A stretch of 64,000 nucleotides of DNA. It comes from Alteromonadaceae bacterium BrNp21-10. Lineage in GTDB: Bacteria > Pseudomonadota > Gammaproteobacteria > Enterobacterales > Alteromonadaceae. The stretch is taken from the NCBI GenBank assembly GCA_030418115.1, contig JAUHQD010000001.1, positions 310,001 to 374,000 on the forward strand, given 5' to 3'. Positions 11,136-21,715 of this stretch are shown here, one piece after another. The first letter of the stretch is position 1. The number at the start of each line of letters is the position of its first letter. The notes beneath the pieces are model-generated. The model had not been told where the DNA came from. It worked only from the letters and a program-made list of their open reading frames with translations, and did not search any database. Both the position numbers and the translations under genes were made by a program.

Positions 11136-11166
11136 AAAAAGCCTCGCTTAGTTCGGGGCTTTTTGT
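11136..11166 (+). terminator. Terminator-like hairpin between tRNA-fMet and rimP
   Basis: AAAAAGCCTCG, a 7-base loop and CGGGGCTTTTT form a stem with a T tract. It lies in the leader of rimP-nusA-infB and may act as a partial terminator or attenuator, since no clear second promoter is seen before rimP. Confidence 0.65.
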
Positions 11167-11238
11167 TATCCGTTTTTACGGTTATTATGTTGTATTGTTG
11201 TGGGCTTTATGCCCTTTTTTTGTTTTTGGAGTGTGAGA

Positions 11239-11697
11239 TTGTCGCAACTAGAGCAAAAATTAACTGAAATGCTAGCGCCTGCAGTTGAAGCGTTAGATTT
11301 TGAGTTGGTTGGAATCGAATTTGTACGTGCAGGTAAGCATTCAACCCTGCGGGTCTACATTGACCATCCAGATGGGATTGGTGTGGAGCATTGCGCTGCG
11401 GTCAGTCATCAGGTGAGTGCAGTGTTGGATGTCGAAGATCCTATTTCCACTGAATATAATTTAGAAGTGTCATCTCCTGGTGCGGATAGACCGTTATTTA
11501 ACGAAGCACATTATCTTAGTGTTGTTGGCGAAACAGTGTCGGTTAAATTAACTATGCCGTTAGATGATAGAAGAAATTTTAAAGGTAAATTACTCTCCTG
11601 TTCAGCAGGGATGATTACCGTAGAAGTAGATGGTCAAGAGTATGAGCTGACCGTTACCAATATTAATAAAGGCAATTTAGTTGCGACTTTTGACTAA
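11239..11697 (+). CDS. rimP: Ribosome maturation factor RimP
   Basis: This 152-aa protein is needed for 30S subunit maturation. An N-terminal domain ([25 protein letters not shown]) is followed by the conserved [15 protein letters not shown] and [12 protein letters not shown] motifs and a C-terminal SH3-like domain. The TTG at 11239 is chosen because GGAG stands 7 bases upstream and the protein then starts at the usual SQLEQK. An in-frame extension back to 11200 would add 13 unconserved residues. nusA begins 20 bases downstream. Confidence 0.95.
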   Translation: MSQLEQKLTEMLAPAVEALDFELVGIEFVRAGKHSTLRVYIDHPDGIGVEHCAAVSHQVSAVLDVEDPISTEYNLEVSSPGADRPLFNEAHYLSVVGETVSVKLTMPLDDRRNFKGKLLSCSAGMITVEVDGQEYELTVTNINKGNLVATFD

Positions 11698-11717
11698 GGA
11701 AGCGAGGCAAGCGGGCA

Positions 11718-13211
11718 ATGAATAAAGAAATTCTATTAGTAGCAGAAGCAGTGTCCAACGAAAAACTGGTACCCAGAGAAAAGATTTTTGAAGCTCTGGA
11801 GTTTGCAATTGCGAGCGCCACCAAAAAGAAAAGTGCAGGCGACATTGAAGTACGAGTTAGCATTGATCGTGAAACCGGTGCTTTTAATACCTTTCGCCGT
11901 TGGTTAGTTATTGAGGACGAGCAAGTTCAAGAAAATCCGTTTGCCGAAATGACCATATCCGCTGCGCAAATTGATGAGCCGGAAATTCAAATTGGTGATT
12001 ATGTTGAAGACCAAATCGAATCAATCGTATTTGATCGCATTACTACACAAACCGCTAAGCAAGTTATTGTACAAAAAGTACGTGAAGCTGAGCGTGCTCA
12101 AGTTATGGCCGAATATGAAGACCGTATTGGTGAGTTAGTTACCGGTACGGTGAAAAAGGCCAATCGTGAAAGTATTCTTATTGATTTAGGTAATAATGCT
12201 GAAGGTGTTATCTATCGTGAAGATATGTTGCCTCGCGAAACGTTTCGACCGGGTGACCGCGTACGTGGTTTGTTATACGTCATTAAACCAGAAGTCAGAG
12301 GCGCACAACTTTTTGTAAGTCGTACTCATCCTGATATGCTGGTGGAATTATTTCGCTTAGAAGTTCCGGAAATTGCGGAAGAAGTATTAGAAATTAAAGC
12401 GGCGGCTCGTGATCCGGGCTCTCGCGCTAAAATCGCAGTAAAAACTAATGACAAACGTTTGGATCCAGTGGGCGCATGCGTCGGTATGCGTGGTTCACGG
12501 GTACAAGCGGTTTCTGGCGAATTAGGTGGTGAGCGTGTTGATATTGTGTTGTGGGATGATAATCCAGCACAATTTGTAATTAACGCAATGTCACCTGCTG
12601 AAGTCGCTTCCATCGTAGTTGATGAAGATAATAAGTCCATGGATGTGGCGGTAGAAGCCGATAACCTCGCACAAGCGATTGGTCGTAGTGGACAAAATGT
12701 ACGTTTAGCCAGCCAATTAACGGGTTGGGATCTAAATGTAATGACGGTAGAAGACTTAAACAATAAACATGAGGAAGAAAATTCCAAAGTGTTAAAACGT
12801 TTTGTTGCCGCACTAGATATTGATGAAGATCTTGCATTAATACTAGTAGAAGAAGGTTTTACTTCGGTGGAAGAAATTGCCTACGTTCCGGCAAGTGAGT
12901 TACTCGCCATTGAAGAGCTAGATGAAGACACCGTTGAAGAGTTACGTAACCGAGCCAAGGGCGCTTTAACCACGCAGGCATTGGCAAGTGAAGAATCTTT
13001 AGAAGGGGCACAACCTGCTGAAGATTTACTCGCGTTAGAAGGTTTAGATCGTCACGTGGCATTTGTATTAGCCAGTAACGGCGTGACAACTCTAGAAGAA
13101 TTAGCCGAACAAGGCGTAGATGAGATTTGTGAACTAGAAAATATGGGTGAAGAGAAAGCCGGTGAATTAATTATGGCCGCCCGTAATATCGTTTGGTTCA
13201 ACGAAGAATAA
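11718..13211 (+). CDS. nusA: Transcription termination/antitermination factor NusA
   Basis: This 497-aa protein modulates RNA polymerase pausing, termination and antitermination. It has an N-terminal polymerase-binding domain (1-130), an S1 domain (about 135-200, [21 protein letters not shown]), KH1 and KH2 (about 205-345, with [14 protein letters not shown] and [14 protein letters not shown]), and two C-terminal acidic repeats (about 365-420 and 440-495), as in gammaproteobacteria. infB starts 20 bases after the stop. Confidence 0.98.
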   Translation: MNKEILLVAEAVSNEKLVPREKIFEALEFAIASATKKKSAGDIEVRVSIDRETGAFNTFRRWLVIEDEQVQENPFAEMTISAAQIDEPEIQIGDYVEDQIESIVFDRITTQTAKQVIVQKVREAERAQVMAEYEDRIGELVTGTVKKANRESILIDLGNNAEGVIYREDMLPRETFRPGDRVRGLLYVIKPEVRGAQLFVSRTHPDMLVELFRLEVPEIAEEVLEIKAAARDPGSRAKIAVKTNDKRLDPVGACVGMRGSRVQAVSGELGGERVDIVLWDDNPAQFVINAMSPAEVASIVVDEDNKSMDVAVEADNLAQAIGRSGQNVRLASQLTGWDLNVMTVEDLNNKHEEENSKVLKRFVAALDIDEDLALILVEEGFTSVEEIAYVPASELLAIEELDEDTVEELRNRAKGALTTQALASEESLEGAQPAEDLLALEGLDRHVAFVLASNGVTTLEELAEQGVDEICELENMGEEKAGELIMAARNIVWFNEE

Positions 13212-13231
13212 GTCAGCAAGAGGAGCAACAC

Positions 13232-15841
13232 ATGGCCGAAGTATCCATACCCAAGCTAGCCGAAGATATAAGTACGACAGTTGAACGTCTCGTTCAGCAG
13301 TTTGCTGACGCAGGTATTAAAAAAGCCGCGACTGATCAGGTAACGGAAGAAGAAAAGAAAACATTACTTGATTTTTTAAGTAAGCAACACGGTGGCAATG
13401 GTTCTAATGAACCAAAGCGTATGACCTTGTCGCGTAAAAGCACCAGTACCTTAAATGTTAAGTCATCAGGTAAGTCGCGGGCTGTGACAGTCGAAGTGCG
13501 TAAGAAGCGTACTTATGTTAAACGTAGTGATGCTGAAATTGCCAAAATGGCAGAAGAAGCAGAGAAAGTTGAACAGGCTCGCCAAGCTGAGATAGACGCG
13601 CAACGTCAAGCTGTTGAAGAAGCTAAAAAAGCCGCACAAGAAAAAGCCAAACAAGAAGCCGAAGCTCGAGCGAAAAAAGCGGAAGAAGAAAAAGCCCGTC
13701 GCGAAGCGCAGAAGAAAAAAGAGAAAGAAGAAGAACATGATCTTTCTCCTGAAGAAGTGGCTGCCCGTGAAAAAGTGCGTGCTGAAGCAGAGCGTATTCA
13801 TCTTCAACAAGAAAAAGAAATGGCTCGTAAGCTTGAAGAAGAAGCTAAAAAAGCTGAACAAGCCGCGCTTAAGTTAGCAGAAGAGAGCGAGCGCCGTTGG
13901 AAAGAAGAAGAAGAAGCGCGCAAGAAGCAAGAAGCTGAAGAAGTCCATTTGCATTCTTCACGCTATGCTCAAGAAGCTGAAGACGAAGAAGATTTACAAA
14001 TTGAAACCCGTGCTCGTCGTCGTAAAGGCAAGAAGAAGAAAGATGCCGGCGCAGGTTTGCAACATGGATTTAATATGCCAGCAGCACCAGTTGAAAAATT
14101 TGTGCGTATTGGCGCGACCGTATCGGTTGGCGAATTAGCCAGTCGTTTAGCGATTAAGTCTAATGAAGTTATTAAAGCCATGATGAAAATGGGTGAAATG
14201 GCTACTATTAACCAAGTACTAGACCAAGACACCGCAGTATTAGTGGTTGAAGAAATGGGCTACAAGTACGAATTGGTTAATGAGAACGCATTAGAAGACG
14301 AATTGTTGTCGGAACAAAGTCGTGATGAGAAATCACCACGGGCACCAGTGGTAACTATTATGGGTCACGTTGACCATGGTAAAACCTCATTACTTGATTA
14401 TATTCGTAAAGCAAAAGTTGCTGACGGCGAAGCCGGTGGTATTACCCAGCATATTGGTGCATACAGTGTTGAAACCGCTGGCGGTCGCATTACCTTCTTA
14501 GATACCCCAGGACACGCCGCGTTTACTGCTATGCGTGCACGTGGTGCTACCGCAACTGATATCGTAGTGTTGGTGGTTGCTGCTGATGATGGTGTTATGC
14601 CACAAACGAAAGAAGCGGTACAACATGCTAAAGCAGCGGGTGTACCTCTAATCGTTGCAGTGAATAAAATGGATAAAGAGGGTGTGGATACAGACCGTGT
14701 CAAAACCGATTTATCACAACTTGAAGTTATTTCTGAAGAGTGGGGTGGTGAGCATCAGTTTATCCCCGTATCGGCTAAAACCGGTTTGGGTGTGGATGCA
14801 CTACTTGAAGCTATTTCATTACAAGCAGAAATGTTGGATTTACAAGCGCCTGCTACTGGTTCTGCCAAGGGTTTGGTGATTGAGTCACGCTTAGATAAAG
14901 GCCGTGGCCCTGTTGCTTCTGTATTAGTACAGGAAGGACTACTAAAAACCGGCGACATTATGTTGTGTGGTTTAGAGTACGGTCGTATTCGTGCCATGAA
15001 AGATGAAAATGGTCACAATGTTGACGTTGCAGGTCCATCAACGCCAGTCGAAATCCTCGGTTTGTCTGGTATTCCAGCCGCCGGTGATGATGCGTTAGTG
15101 GTTGCAGATGAGCGTAAAGCGCGCGAAGTAGCAAGTAAGCGTTCTATTAAGCAACGTGAATTAAAACTGTCTCGTCAGCAAAAATCTAAACTGGAAAACA
15201 TGTTTGCCAATATGGAATCGGGCAATGTTAGTGAATTGAATGTGGTATTGAAAGCTGACGTACAAGGTTCCGTGGAAGCCATTTCAGAATCACTCACCAA
15301 GTTGTCGACCGATGAAGTGAAGGTCAATATTGTTGGTTCCGGCGTAGGTGGAATTACCGAAACTGATGCCAGTCTTGCGGCTGCGTCTAGTGCAATTGTG
15401 GTTGGTTTCAACGTTCGTGCCGACGCCTCAGCGCGTAAAGTGATTGAGAACGAAGAAATTGATTTACGTTATTATAGCGTTATTTATGATCTGATTGACG
15501 AAGTCAAACAAGCCATGAGTGGTATGCTATCGCCTGAATTCAGACAGCAAATTATTGGTTTGGCCGAAGTGCGTGATGTGTTTAAATCGCCGAAGTTGGG
15601 TGCTATAGCTGGTTGTATGGTTACCGAAGGTAACATTAAACGTAGTAATCCAATCCGTGTTCTACGTGAAAACGTGGTGATTTACGAAGGTGAATTAGAG
15701 TCTTTACGTCGCTTTAAAGACGATGTGCAGGACGTACGTAACGGCATGGAATGTGGTATCGGCGTGAAGAACTACAATGACGTGAAAGTGGGTGACCAAA
15801 TCGAAGTATTTGAAATTATAGAAGTACAACGTCAAATATAA
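13232..15841 (+). CDS. infB: Translation initiation factor IF-2
   Basis: This 869-aa GTPase delivers fMet-tRNA to the 30S subunit. It has an N-terminal IF2 subdomain, then a Lys/Glu/Ala-rich low-complexity helix (about 105-270), a second IF2_N domain (about 288-340), the G domain (G1 GHVDHGKTS from residue 378, [13 protein letters not shown]), domain II and the C-terminal fMet-tRNA-binding domains. The ATG at 13232 is preferred over an in-frame upstream GTG at 13193 because AGGAG is 6 bases before it. The antisense open frames across 13.46-13.86 kb result from the repetitive codons. A terminator follows instead of rbfA. Confidence 0.97.
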   Translation: MAEVSIPKLAEDISTTVERLVQQFADAGIKKAATDQVTEEEKKTLLDFLSKQHGGNGSNEPKRMTLSRKSTSTLNVKSSGKSRAVTVEVRKKRTYVKRSDAEIAKMAEEAEKVEQARQAEIDAQRQAVEEAKKAAQEKAKQEAEARAKKAEEEKARREAQKKKEKEEEHDLSPEEVAAREKVRAEAERIHLQQEKEMARKLEEEAKKAEQAALKLAEESERRWKEEEEARKKQEAEEVHLHSSRYAQEAEDEEDLQIETRARRRKGKKKKDAGAGLQHGFNMPAAPVEKFVRIGATVSVGELASRLAIKSNEVIKAMMKMGEMATINQVLDQDTAVLVVEEMGYKYELVNENALEDELLSEQSRDEKSPRAPVVTIMGHVDHGKTSLLDYIRKAKVADGEAGGITQHIGAYSVETAGGRITFLDTPGHAAFTAMRARGATATDIVVLVVAADDGVMPQTKEAVQHAKAAGVPLIVAVNKMDKEGVDTDRVKTDLSQLEVISEEWGGEHQFIPVSAKTGLGVDALLEAISLQAEMLDLQAPATGSAKGLVIESRLDKGRGPVASVLVQEGLLKTGDIMLCGLEYGRIRAMKDENGHNVDVAGPSTPVEILGLSGIPAAGDDALVVADERKAREVASKRSIKQRELKLSRQQKSKLENMFANMESGNVSELNVVLKADVQGSVEAISESLTKLSTDEVKVNIVGSGVGGITETDASLAAASSAIVVGFNVRADASARKVIENEEIDLRYYSVIYDLIDEVKQAMSGMLSPEFRQQIIGLAEVRDVFKSPKLGAIAGCMVTEGNIKRSNPIRVLRENVVIYEGELESLRRFKDDVQDVRNGMECGIGVKNYNDVKVGDQIEVFEIIEVQRQI

Positions 15842-15868
15842 CGGTCAACTACTAAGTTGAATAATAGA

Positions 15869-15896
15869 AATGCTCAACCAATGTTGGGCATTTTTT
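15869..15896 (+). terminator. Rho-independent terminator after infB
   Basis: AATGCTCAAC, a CAAT loop and GTTGGGCATT form a 10-bp stem with one G-U pair, followed by a T tract. It lies inside what is usually a continuous infB-rbfA-truB operon. Confidence 0.8.
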
Positions 15897-15945
15897 GTCT
15901 TTACCTAATTACGTTGTTCTTTGTCGTTTAAGCAAGGGGAACAAA

Positions 15946-16344
15946 ATGCTTTATCCAATGTTTGCGCTGGTACTACTCACAGTGTTGGTGGCCATCTTAA
16001 TGGGCCGAGCGCGTTTTACGGCAGTGAAACATAAAACCGTAAACCCCAAATATTTTAAGACTAACAGTGGTTATGAACTGACGCCGGAGTGCGCGCAGTT
16101 GGAGCGTAACTTCAGCAATTTATTTGAAACGCCGGTACTTTTTTATGCAGTGTGTATCACTACTTTGGTAATGGGTGTCGATAGTACGCTACTACAAGTG
16201 TTAGCTTGGATTTACGTAGCGTTACGTTACGCTCATTCTTATATTCATATTACATATAACCATGTCATGCATCGTTTTGGATGCTTCATCAGCTCGTTCT
16301 TGGTGTTATTGGTAATGTGGATAGCATTGGTTTTGATGGTCTAA
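15946..16344 (+). CDS. MAPEG family membrane protein
   Basis: This 132-aa integral membrane protein has four hydrophobic segments. The family features are the N-terminal YPMFALVLLTVLVAILMGRARFTAV helix, the central ERNFSNLFETPVLFYAVC motif and the AWIYVALRYAHSYIHITYN motif. MAPEG proteins include glutathione transferase/peroxidase-like enzymes; the substrate here is unknown. The ATG at 15946 follows AAGGGG; an upstream in-frame start at 15895 would run through the terminator. The insertion between infB and rbfA, behind a terminator, is not the textbook order. Confidence 0.85.
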   Translation: MLYPMFALVLLTVLVAILMGRARFTAVKHKTVNPKYFKTNSGYELTPECAQLERNFSNLFETPVLFYAVCITTLVMGVDSTLLQVLAWIYVALRYAHSYIHITYNHVMHRFGCFISSFLVLLVMWIALVLMV

Positions 16345-16390
16345 TGGTTGAGTTAGGTATCTTTTTTTATTTCGTGTAGAGGTCATTAAC

Positions 16391-16813
16391 ATGGCAAGAG
16401 AATTTTCTCGAACAGATCGGGTTGGTCACCAAATTCATCGTGAAGTGGCCAGTATTTTACAAAATGAGTTTAAGAATCGTGATCCTCGTTTAGGCATGGT
16501 GACGGTGTCCGGTGCTGAAATATCACGTGATTTGTCTTACGCTAAAGTATTTGTCACATTTTTCGAAAATGATGAAGAAAAAATAAAATTTTATTTATCT
16601 ATTCTTGAAGAAGACAAGGGTTTTATCCGTACGTTATTAGCTAAAAAAATGCAAATGCGCGCCATACCCGCCTTACGTTTTGTACGTGATGGATCGGTTA
16701 CCGAAGGCATGCGTATTTCTAATCTGGTGTCTGAAGCTTTAATTAAAGATAAAGAGCGCGCCAAAGATGCCGGCCGTGATCTTGATGCTGAATTAGACGA
16801 TACCAAAGAGTAA
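16391..16813 (+). CDS. rbfA: 30S ribosome-binding factor RbfA
   Basis: This 140-aa KH-fold protein assists 16S rRNA 5'-end maturation and cold adaptation. It has the typical [23 protein letters not shown] start, the [25 protein letters not shown] core and the [18 protein letters not shown] segment, with a charged C-terminal tail. AGAGGT precedes the ATG. truB begins 5 bases after the stop. Confidence 0.97.
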   Translation: MAREFSRTDRVGHQIHREVASILQNEFKNRDPRLGMVTVSGAEISRDLSYAKVFVTFFENDEEKIKFYLSILEEDKGFIRTLLAKKMQMRAIPALRFVRDGSVTEGMRISNLVSEALIKDKERAKDAGRDLDAELDDTKE

Positions 16814-16818
16814 TTTGT

Positions 16819-17748
16819 ATGGCTCGAAAGCGTAAAGGCCGTGGGGTTAACGGTATTATTTTATTGGATAAGCCGTTAAATATTTCCTCTAATCAGGCTT
16901 TACAGAAAGTACGTGGCATTTTTGCTGCTGCGAAGGCCGGGCATACCGGCGCATTGGATCCACTGGCGACAGGCATGCTGCCTATTTGTTTAGGCGAAGC
17001 GACCAAGTTCTCACAGTTTTTACTGGATGCAGATAAAAGTTATACGGTCACCGCTAAGTTAGGTGTACGTACCACCACCTCAGATGCCGATGGTGAGATT
17101 GTTGAGCAACGCGATGTAAACGTCACAGAGCAACAGCTAATGGTTGCACTCGAGCAGTTTCGTGGGCCGATTAAACAAGTACCGTCGATGTTTTCGGCGC
17201 TAAAGCATCAAGGTAAGCCCCTTTATTTTTATGCTCGCCAAGGCATTGAAATTGAACGTCCCGCTCGAGATATCACTATTTATCAGCTAGATGTGCTGCG
17301 TTTTGAAGGTGATGAAGTGGATATGCAGGTAACCAGTAGTAAGGGTACCTACATTCGCTCGTTAGTAGATGACTTAGGTCAGTTATTGGGATGTGGTGCT
17401 TTTGTGGCTAAATTGCATCGTACTCGCGTCGCAGATTACCCCATAGCTAAAATGCTGACCCTCGAACAGCTGCAATTATTACGCGATAGCATTGATAATG
17501 AAGAAGCTCAATGGGATGCACTGGATAACCATTTGTTACCTATGGACACGGCGGTGCTCAGTATTCCTGCAGTAACGATAAGTGCAGAACAAGCTAAATT
17601 CTATCGAAATGGCCAAGCGGTAAATATCAGTGGCGAAGTTAATATCGGGCAGGCGCGAGTCTATATTGAAGGTCAAGAATTCATCGGTGTTGGTGAAGTG
17701 AGTGCTGATGGCACCGTTACACCTAAGCGCCTAGTGGTCATCAATTAA
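16819..17748 (+). CDS. truB: tRNA pseudouridine(55) synthase TruB
   Basis: This 309-aa enzyme makes pseudouridine at position 55 in the T-loop of most tRNAs. Motifs are [17 protein letters not shown] at the N-terminus, [15 protein letters not shown] with the catalytic Asp at residue 47, [15 protein letters not shown], and a C-terminal PUA-like region from about 245. It lies 5 bases after rbfA and before rpsO, which has its own promoter. Confidence 0.97.
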   Translation: MARKRKGRGVNGIILLDKPLNISSNQALQKVRGIFAAAKAGHTGALDPLATGMLPICLGEATKFSQFLLDADKSYTVTAKLGVRTTTSDADGEIVEQRDVNVTEQQLMVALEQFRGPIKQVPSMFSALKHQGKPLYFYARQGIEIERPARDITIYQLDVLRFEGDEVDMQVTSSKGTYIRSLVDDLGQLLGCGAFVAKLHRTRVADYPIAKMLTLEQLQLLRDSIDNEEAQWDALDNHLLPMDTAVLSIPAVTISAEQAKFYRNGQAVNISGEVNIGQARVYIEGQEFIGVGEVSADGTVTPKRLVVIN

Positions 17749-17766
17749 GTAAGGGTGTTAAAGCGC

Positions 17767-17794
17767 TTGTATTTTTACTCGACGTCGCTATAAT
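17767..17794 (+). promoter_or_regulatory. Promoter of rpsO
   Basis: TTGTAT and consensus TATAAT are 16 bases apart, 65 bases before the rpsO ATG. The leader that follows is long enough for S15 autoregulation, as known in E. coli, but I could not verify a pseudoknot. Confidence 0.65.
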
Positions 17795-17859
17795 GCGCGT
17801 CTTCTCGACTTAGCTGAATTAGTGATTGGCTAGGTCTTCATCTCTCAAAGGAGAACAAT

Positions 17860-18129
17860 ATGTCACTAAGTGTTGAAGAAAAAGCAGGTTTGGTTGCAGA
17901 GTACGCAGTAAAAGAAGGCGATACTGGCTCACCAGAAGTACAAGTTGCATTGTTAACTCATAACATCAACAAGTTACAAGGTCACTTTGCTGATCATAAG
18001 AAAGATCACCATTCACGTCGTGGTTTATTACGTATGGTTAGTCAACGTCGTAAGCTTCTTGATTACCTTAAAGGTAAAAATGTAGAGCGTTACGGTGATC
18101 TAATTAAACGTCTTGGCCTACGTCGCTAA
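17860..18129 (+). CDS. rpsO: 30S ribosomal protein S15
   Basis: This 89-aa protein binds the central domain of 16S rRNA early in 30S assembly. The family sequence is clear throughout: [48 protein letters not shown] and [13 protein letters not shown]. The AAAGGAG ribosome site is strong. It has its own promoter and a terminator before pnp, the arrangement of E. coli rpsO-pnp. Confidence 0.98.
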   Translation: MSLSVEEKAGLVAEYAVKEGDTGSPEVQVALLTHNINKLQGHFADHKKDHHSRRGLLRMVSQRRKLLDYLKGKNVERYGDLIKRLGLRR

Positions 18130-18148
18130 GTACGGATTAAAGATTGCT

Positions 18149-18174
18149 AAAAGGCACCTTCGGGTGCCTTTTTT
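18149..18174 (+). terminator. Rho-independent terminator after rpsO
   Basis: AAAAGGCACC, a TTCG tetraloop and GGTGCCTTTTTT form a textbook terminator between rpsO and pnp. Confidence 0.92.
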
Positions 18175-18271
18175 GTACCTGAAAATCAGTCTATTTTTGA
18201 TCTCAAGTCATTAGCGATACAATTTTTGCTTATTGTTGGTGCATTAATCTTCAAAATCCGAGGTTACAACC

Positions 18272-18300
18272 TGTTTTTAAGCACCTCTTACCGCTATACT
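18272..18300 (+). promoter_or_regulatory. Possible pnp promoter
   Basis: TATACT at 18295-18300 is a good -10. The TGTTTT 17 bases upstream is a poor -35. It lies 51 bases before the pnp start. Confidence 0.35.
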
Positions 18301-18351
18301 ATGCGCCGCAATTGAAAGCGAAGAAAATAAAATTATTTAAAGGATATATAA

Positions 18352-20478
18352 GTGACTCCTATTACTAAAACGTTTCAATATGGTAAACATACCGTAACCC
18401 TAGAAACTGGCGTGATCGCACGTCAGGCAACTGCTGCCGTAATGGCAAGCATGGACGATACGTCCGTGTTGGTCTCTGTTGTGGGTAAAAAAGAAGCCAA
18501 ATCTGATCAAGATTTTTTCCCGTTAACGGTTAACTACCAGGAAAAAACTTATGCAGCGGGTAAAATTCCAGGTGGATTCTTCAAACGTGAAGGTCGTCCT
18601 TCAGAAGAAGAAACACTAACTGCACGTCTTATTGATCGCCCAATCCGTCCACTTTTCCCGAACGGATTTAAAAACGAAGTTCAAGTTATTATCACTGTTG
18701 TTTCAGCAAACCCTGAAATCCCAGCTGACATCATTTCATTAATCGGTACTTCTGCTGCATTAGCTATTTCTGGTATGCCATTCAATGGTCCAGTAGGTGC
18801 TGCTCGTGTTGGTTACATGGATGGTCAATATGTATTGAACACCACTGAATCAGAAAGAGTAGAAAGTAACCTAGATTTAGTCGTTGCCGGTACTCAAAAC
18901 GCAGTATTGATGGTTGAATCTGAAGCCAGCGTATTATCTGAAGAAGTGATGCTAGGTGCCGTGATGTTCGGTCATGAGTCTATGCAGACTGTTGTTAATG
19001 CAATCAATGAGTTTGCTGCTGAAGTCGCTACTCCTTCATGGGATTGGCAACCAGAGCCAGAAAATGTTGACTTAAAAGCTAAGATCAAAGAATTAGCTGA
19101 AGCAGGCATGACTGCGGCTTATCAAATCTCTGACAAAATGGAGCGTAAAGATGCGGTAACTGCCGTGACTGATAAAGCTGCTGCAGATATTTTAGCTGCC
19201 AATCCAGAGCAAGATGGTAAAGAACTACATGAGCTATTACATGACTTAGAAAGTGATGTAGTACGTTCACGCATTCTTGCTGGTGAGCCACGTATTGATG
19301 GCCGTGATCCTGAAATGATCCGTGCTTTGCATGTTGGTACTGGTATTTTACCTCGCGCCCATGGTTCAGCCTTGTTTACTCGTGGTGAAACTCAAGCGTT
19401 GGTTGCTGCTACCTTAGGTACAGAACGTGATGCACAGATGATTGATGGTTTAAACGGTAAGAAAGATAGCCGTTTTATGTTGCATTATAACTTCCCTCCA
19501 TACTGTGTGGGTGAGACTGGTTTTGTTGGTTCACCTAAGCGTCGTGAAATTGGTCACGGTCGTTTGGCTAAGCGTGGTATTGCTGCAGTAATGCCTACCG
19601 AAGCAGAATTCCCATATGTTGTACGTGTAGTTTCAGAAATCACGGAATCTAACGGTTCATCTTCTATGGCTTCTGTATGTGGTACTTCATTAGCGCTTAT
19701 GGATGCAGGTGTGCCAATTAAGGCCTCTGTTGCTGGTATCGCAATGGGCTTAGTGAAAAGTGATGATAACTTCGTCGTTCTGTCTGACATCTTAGGTGAT
19801 GAAGATCACTTAGGTGATATGGACTTTAAAGTAGCCGGTACTACTGCTGGTATTACTGCGTTACAGATGGATATCAAGATCGAAGGTATCACTCAAGAAA
19901 TCATGCAAAAAGCGCTTAAGCAAGCGAAAGAAGCACGTTTGCATATTTTGAGTGTGATGGATCAAGCCATCAGTGGCCATCGTGAAGAAATGTCTGAATA
20001 CGCACCGCGCATCTATACCGTTAAGGTTGATCAAGATAAGATCCGTGACGTAATTGGTAAAGGCGGCGCAATGATCCGTTCTATCACTGAAGCGTCAGAT
20101 ACCAACATCGAAATAGAAGATGACGGTACAGTGAAGATTTTCGCTACTGAGCGTGCTAAAGCTGAAATTGCTATCAAGATGATTGAGCAAGTGACTGCTG
20201 AAGTTGAAGCTGGCACTACTTACCACGGTGAAGTGAAACGAATCGTTGATTTCGGTGCCTTTGTTGAAGTGTTACCAGGTAAAGAAGGTTTGGTACATAT
20301 TTCACAAATCGCTCACGAGCGTGTTAACAAGGTTTCTGATTACTTAGAGCTCGGCCAAAAGGTTGATGTTAAAGTCATGGAAATCGATCGCCAGAACCGT
20401 ATACGTTTAAGTATTAAAGAGTTGTTGGAAAAACCAGCCACTGTTGAAACTGACGCACCGGCTTCTGACGCTGAATAA
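18352..20478 (+). CDS. pnp: Polyribonucleotide nucleotidyltransferase (PNPase)
   Basis: This 708-aa phosphorolytic 3'-5' exoribonuclease is a component of the RNA degradosome. It has two RNase PH domains (about 5-225 and 310-540, with [12 protein letters not shown] and the [19 protein letters not shown] active-site region), a KH domain (about 555-615, [12 protein letters not shown]) and an S1 domain (about 620-690, [21 protein letters not shown]). The start is GTG at 18352 after AAAGGA. Two terminators follow. Confidence 0.98.
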   Translation: MTPITKTFQYGKHTVTLETGVIARQATAAVMASMDDTSVLVSVVGKKEAKSDQDFFPLTVNYQEKTYAAGKIPGGFFKREGRPSEEETLTARLIDRPIRPLFPNGFKNEVQVIITVVSANPEIPADIISLIGTSAALAISGMPFNGPVGAARVGYMDGQYVLNTTESERVESNLDLVVAGTQNAVLMVESEASVLSEEVMLGAVMFGHESMQTVVNAINEFAAEVATPSWDWQPEPENVDLKAKIKELAEAGMTAAYQISDKMERKDAVTAVTDKAAADILAANPEQDGKELHELLHDLESDVVRSRILAGEPRIDGRDPEMIRALHVGTGILPRAHGSALFTRGETQALVAATLGTERDAQMIDGLNGKKDSRFMLHYNFPPYCVGETGFVGSPKRREIGHGRLAKRGIAAVMPTEAEFPYVVRVVSEITESNGSSSMASVCGTSLALMDAGVPIKASVAGIAMGLVKSDDNFVVLSDILGDEDHLGDMDFKVAGTTAGITALQMDIKIEGITQEIMQKALKQAKEARLHILSVMDQAISGHREEMSEYAPRIYTVKVDQDKIRDVIGKGGAMIRSITEASDTNIEIEDDGTVKIFATERAKAEIAIKMIEQVTAEVEAGTTYHGEVKRIVDFGAFVEVLPGKEGLVHISQIAHERVNKVSDYLELGQKVDVKVMEIDRQNRIRLSIKELLEKPATVETDAPASDAE

Positions 20479-20498
20479 CTAATTAGTTAGTTAATATG

Positions 20499-20524
20499 AA
20501 AAGGGAGCTGAGGCTCCCTTTTTT
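20499..20524 (+). terminator. First terminator after pnp
   Basis: AAAAGGGAGC, a TGAG loop and GCTCCCTTTTTT form a strong stem with a T tract. Confidence 0.92.
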
Positions 20525-20570
20525 GTGTCTGTTGTTCTGAAGTTATATTTGAACCTACATCACAGCAAAT

Positions 20571-20606
20571 AAAAAAGGCATAGCCCTATTGGGTTATGCC
20601 TTTTTT
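20571..20606. terminator. Second terminator after pnp
   Basis: AAAAAAGGCATAGCCC, a TATT loop and GGGTTATGCCTTTTTT form a 16-bp stem with one wobble pair. A and T tracts on both sides make it usable in both directions. Together with the first it isolates the core block from the pectin locus. Confidence 0.9.
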
Positions 20607-21536
20607 ATTTAGGCGACACAGGGTTATCAAGTCTGTGTCTATAATCGGATGTCCAGAGAGAATAGGGATCCAATATGGTTGGGCAGTTTGCACACTAAAT
20701 GTTGCGCTTTTATGACGTCTACTGTTAAAAGAATCACGTCATGCCCATTTATATGACGCCTGATCTACCCAAAAAGTTTAATAAAATTATAATTTATTTT
20801 TCAATGAAGTATTTAGGTGAGGTTATTTATTCATACAGTTTGACTGTAAAAGCAAAAAAGTAATCTAGGCTCGCTTTTTAATCTGTCATATTCAACTTAG
20901 TTTAACCGGTGGAGTAAGAAAATGAGAGACTCAGTTAGGATTTAGTGTGGGAAATTTTCTGCCAGTATTGAATCGAACGGCCATAGTCGTTGAAGCTACC
21001 GTGAGTTGAATGCTAAAGAAACTCATATCAATGGCATTTGTTCCTGCGGCTTCTCACGAAAATGCGCTAAGGCCGCTGATTAAACTGCTGATTGTCACCA
21101 TTATTTCCTTTTTAGCTGTTTGCAATTTTTCATAATTATATTTTCAAAAAGGAGTAGAAAATTAATGGTTATGTGTTCAGGCTAGTTATATCCAATACCC
21201 ATTTTCTTATATGGTTCAGACAAAATTTCAATTCACCTGCCTTTGCGTTTTATATGTAAAATAAATTATCACATAAAATTCGTGTGAAATTTATTTATAA
21301 ATCAATGGAATACTAAGCGTTTAATATTTTTATTTGTTAAAAAATATGTAAATTTTTGCTTTAAAAATACTGATTTAAATAGATATTTCTATTTTAAATC
21401 TATTAGGGTATTAAATTAAATTATATAAATTTACTTTAATTTATTGTTTTTAAAGGAATTAATTTATATTTGAATTTATTTTGTTTGCATAATGTAACTA
21501 TTTCGGTGTCTTTTTCTACCTAATTACAACAAAAAT
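20607..21536. other. Gene-free AT-rich stretch between pnp and the pectin locus
   Basis: No gene is supported in these 930 bases. The right part (about 21230-21530) is extremely AT-rich, with runs of A and T and an imperfect inverted repeat at 21372-21400. The left part has more normal composition, a GACACAG/CTGTGTC repeat at 20615-20639, and a ribosome-site-plus-ATG at 20911-20924 that stops after seven codons. A 41-codon open frame at 21010-21135 with a hydrophobic end has no ribosome site. It may hold a decayed gene, a long leader or a small RNA; none is proven. Confidence 0.6.
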
Positions 21537-21583
21537 TTGACAACTTTTACTTTGCCATGTAAAACGTTATGCCACCGGTGGCA
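21537..21583 (+). promoter_or_regulatory. Promoter and LacI-type operator of the TonB-dependent receptor gene
   Basis: TTGACA (21537-21542) is followed after 17 bases by TAAAAC as a weak -10, then 4 bases on by the perfect palindrome TGCCACCGGTGGCA (21570-21583), extended to 16 bp by flanking A and T. The operator covers the expected transcription start, which suits repression. The same layout recurs at 26030-26076. The regulator is inferred to be the LacI-family protein encoded at 34972-36000. Confidence 0.75.
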
Positions 21584-21715
21584 TTAAAAGGTGTGCTTAC
21601 TGGTAGTTGTATTTTTAAGGTAAAAATAATTTTCCGACCATTTAATAATAAAAGTGAATTTGTTATATGCAATTCAATAAGTCGGAGAGCAAAGGAAATG
21701 ACTAAGGACAACATA

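Noticed and set aside
12326-12787. A 153-codon minus-strand open frame in nusA
   Set aside because: It is antisense to the conserved KH region of NusA; the codon pattern is explained by nusA.
13466-13877. Long open frames on both strands over the 5' part of infB
   Set aside because: They arise from the Lys/Glu/Ala-rich repeated codons of IF-2; their products are low-complexity Phe- or Lys-rich strings without start-site support.
20901-20914. TTTAACCGGTGGAG as a fifth operator
   Set aside because: Only about 9 of 14 positions match and the left half is not palindromic; it is also far from any gene start.
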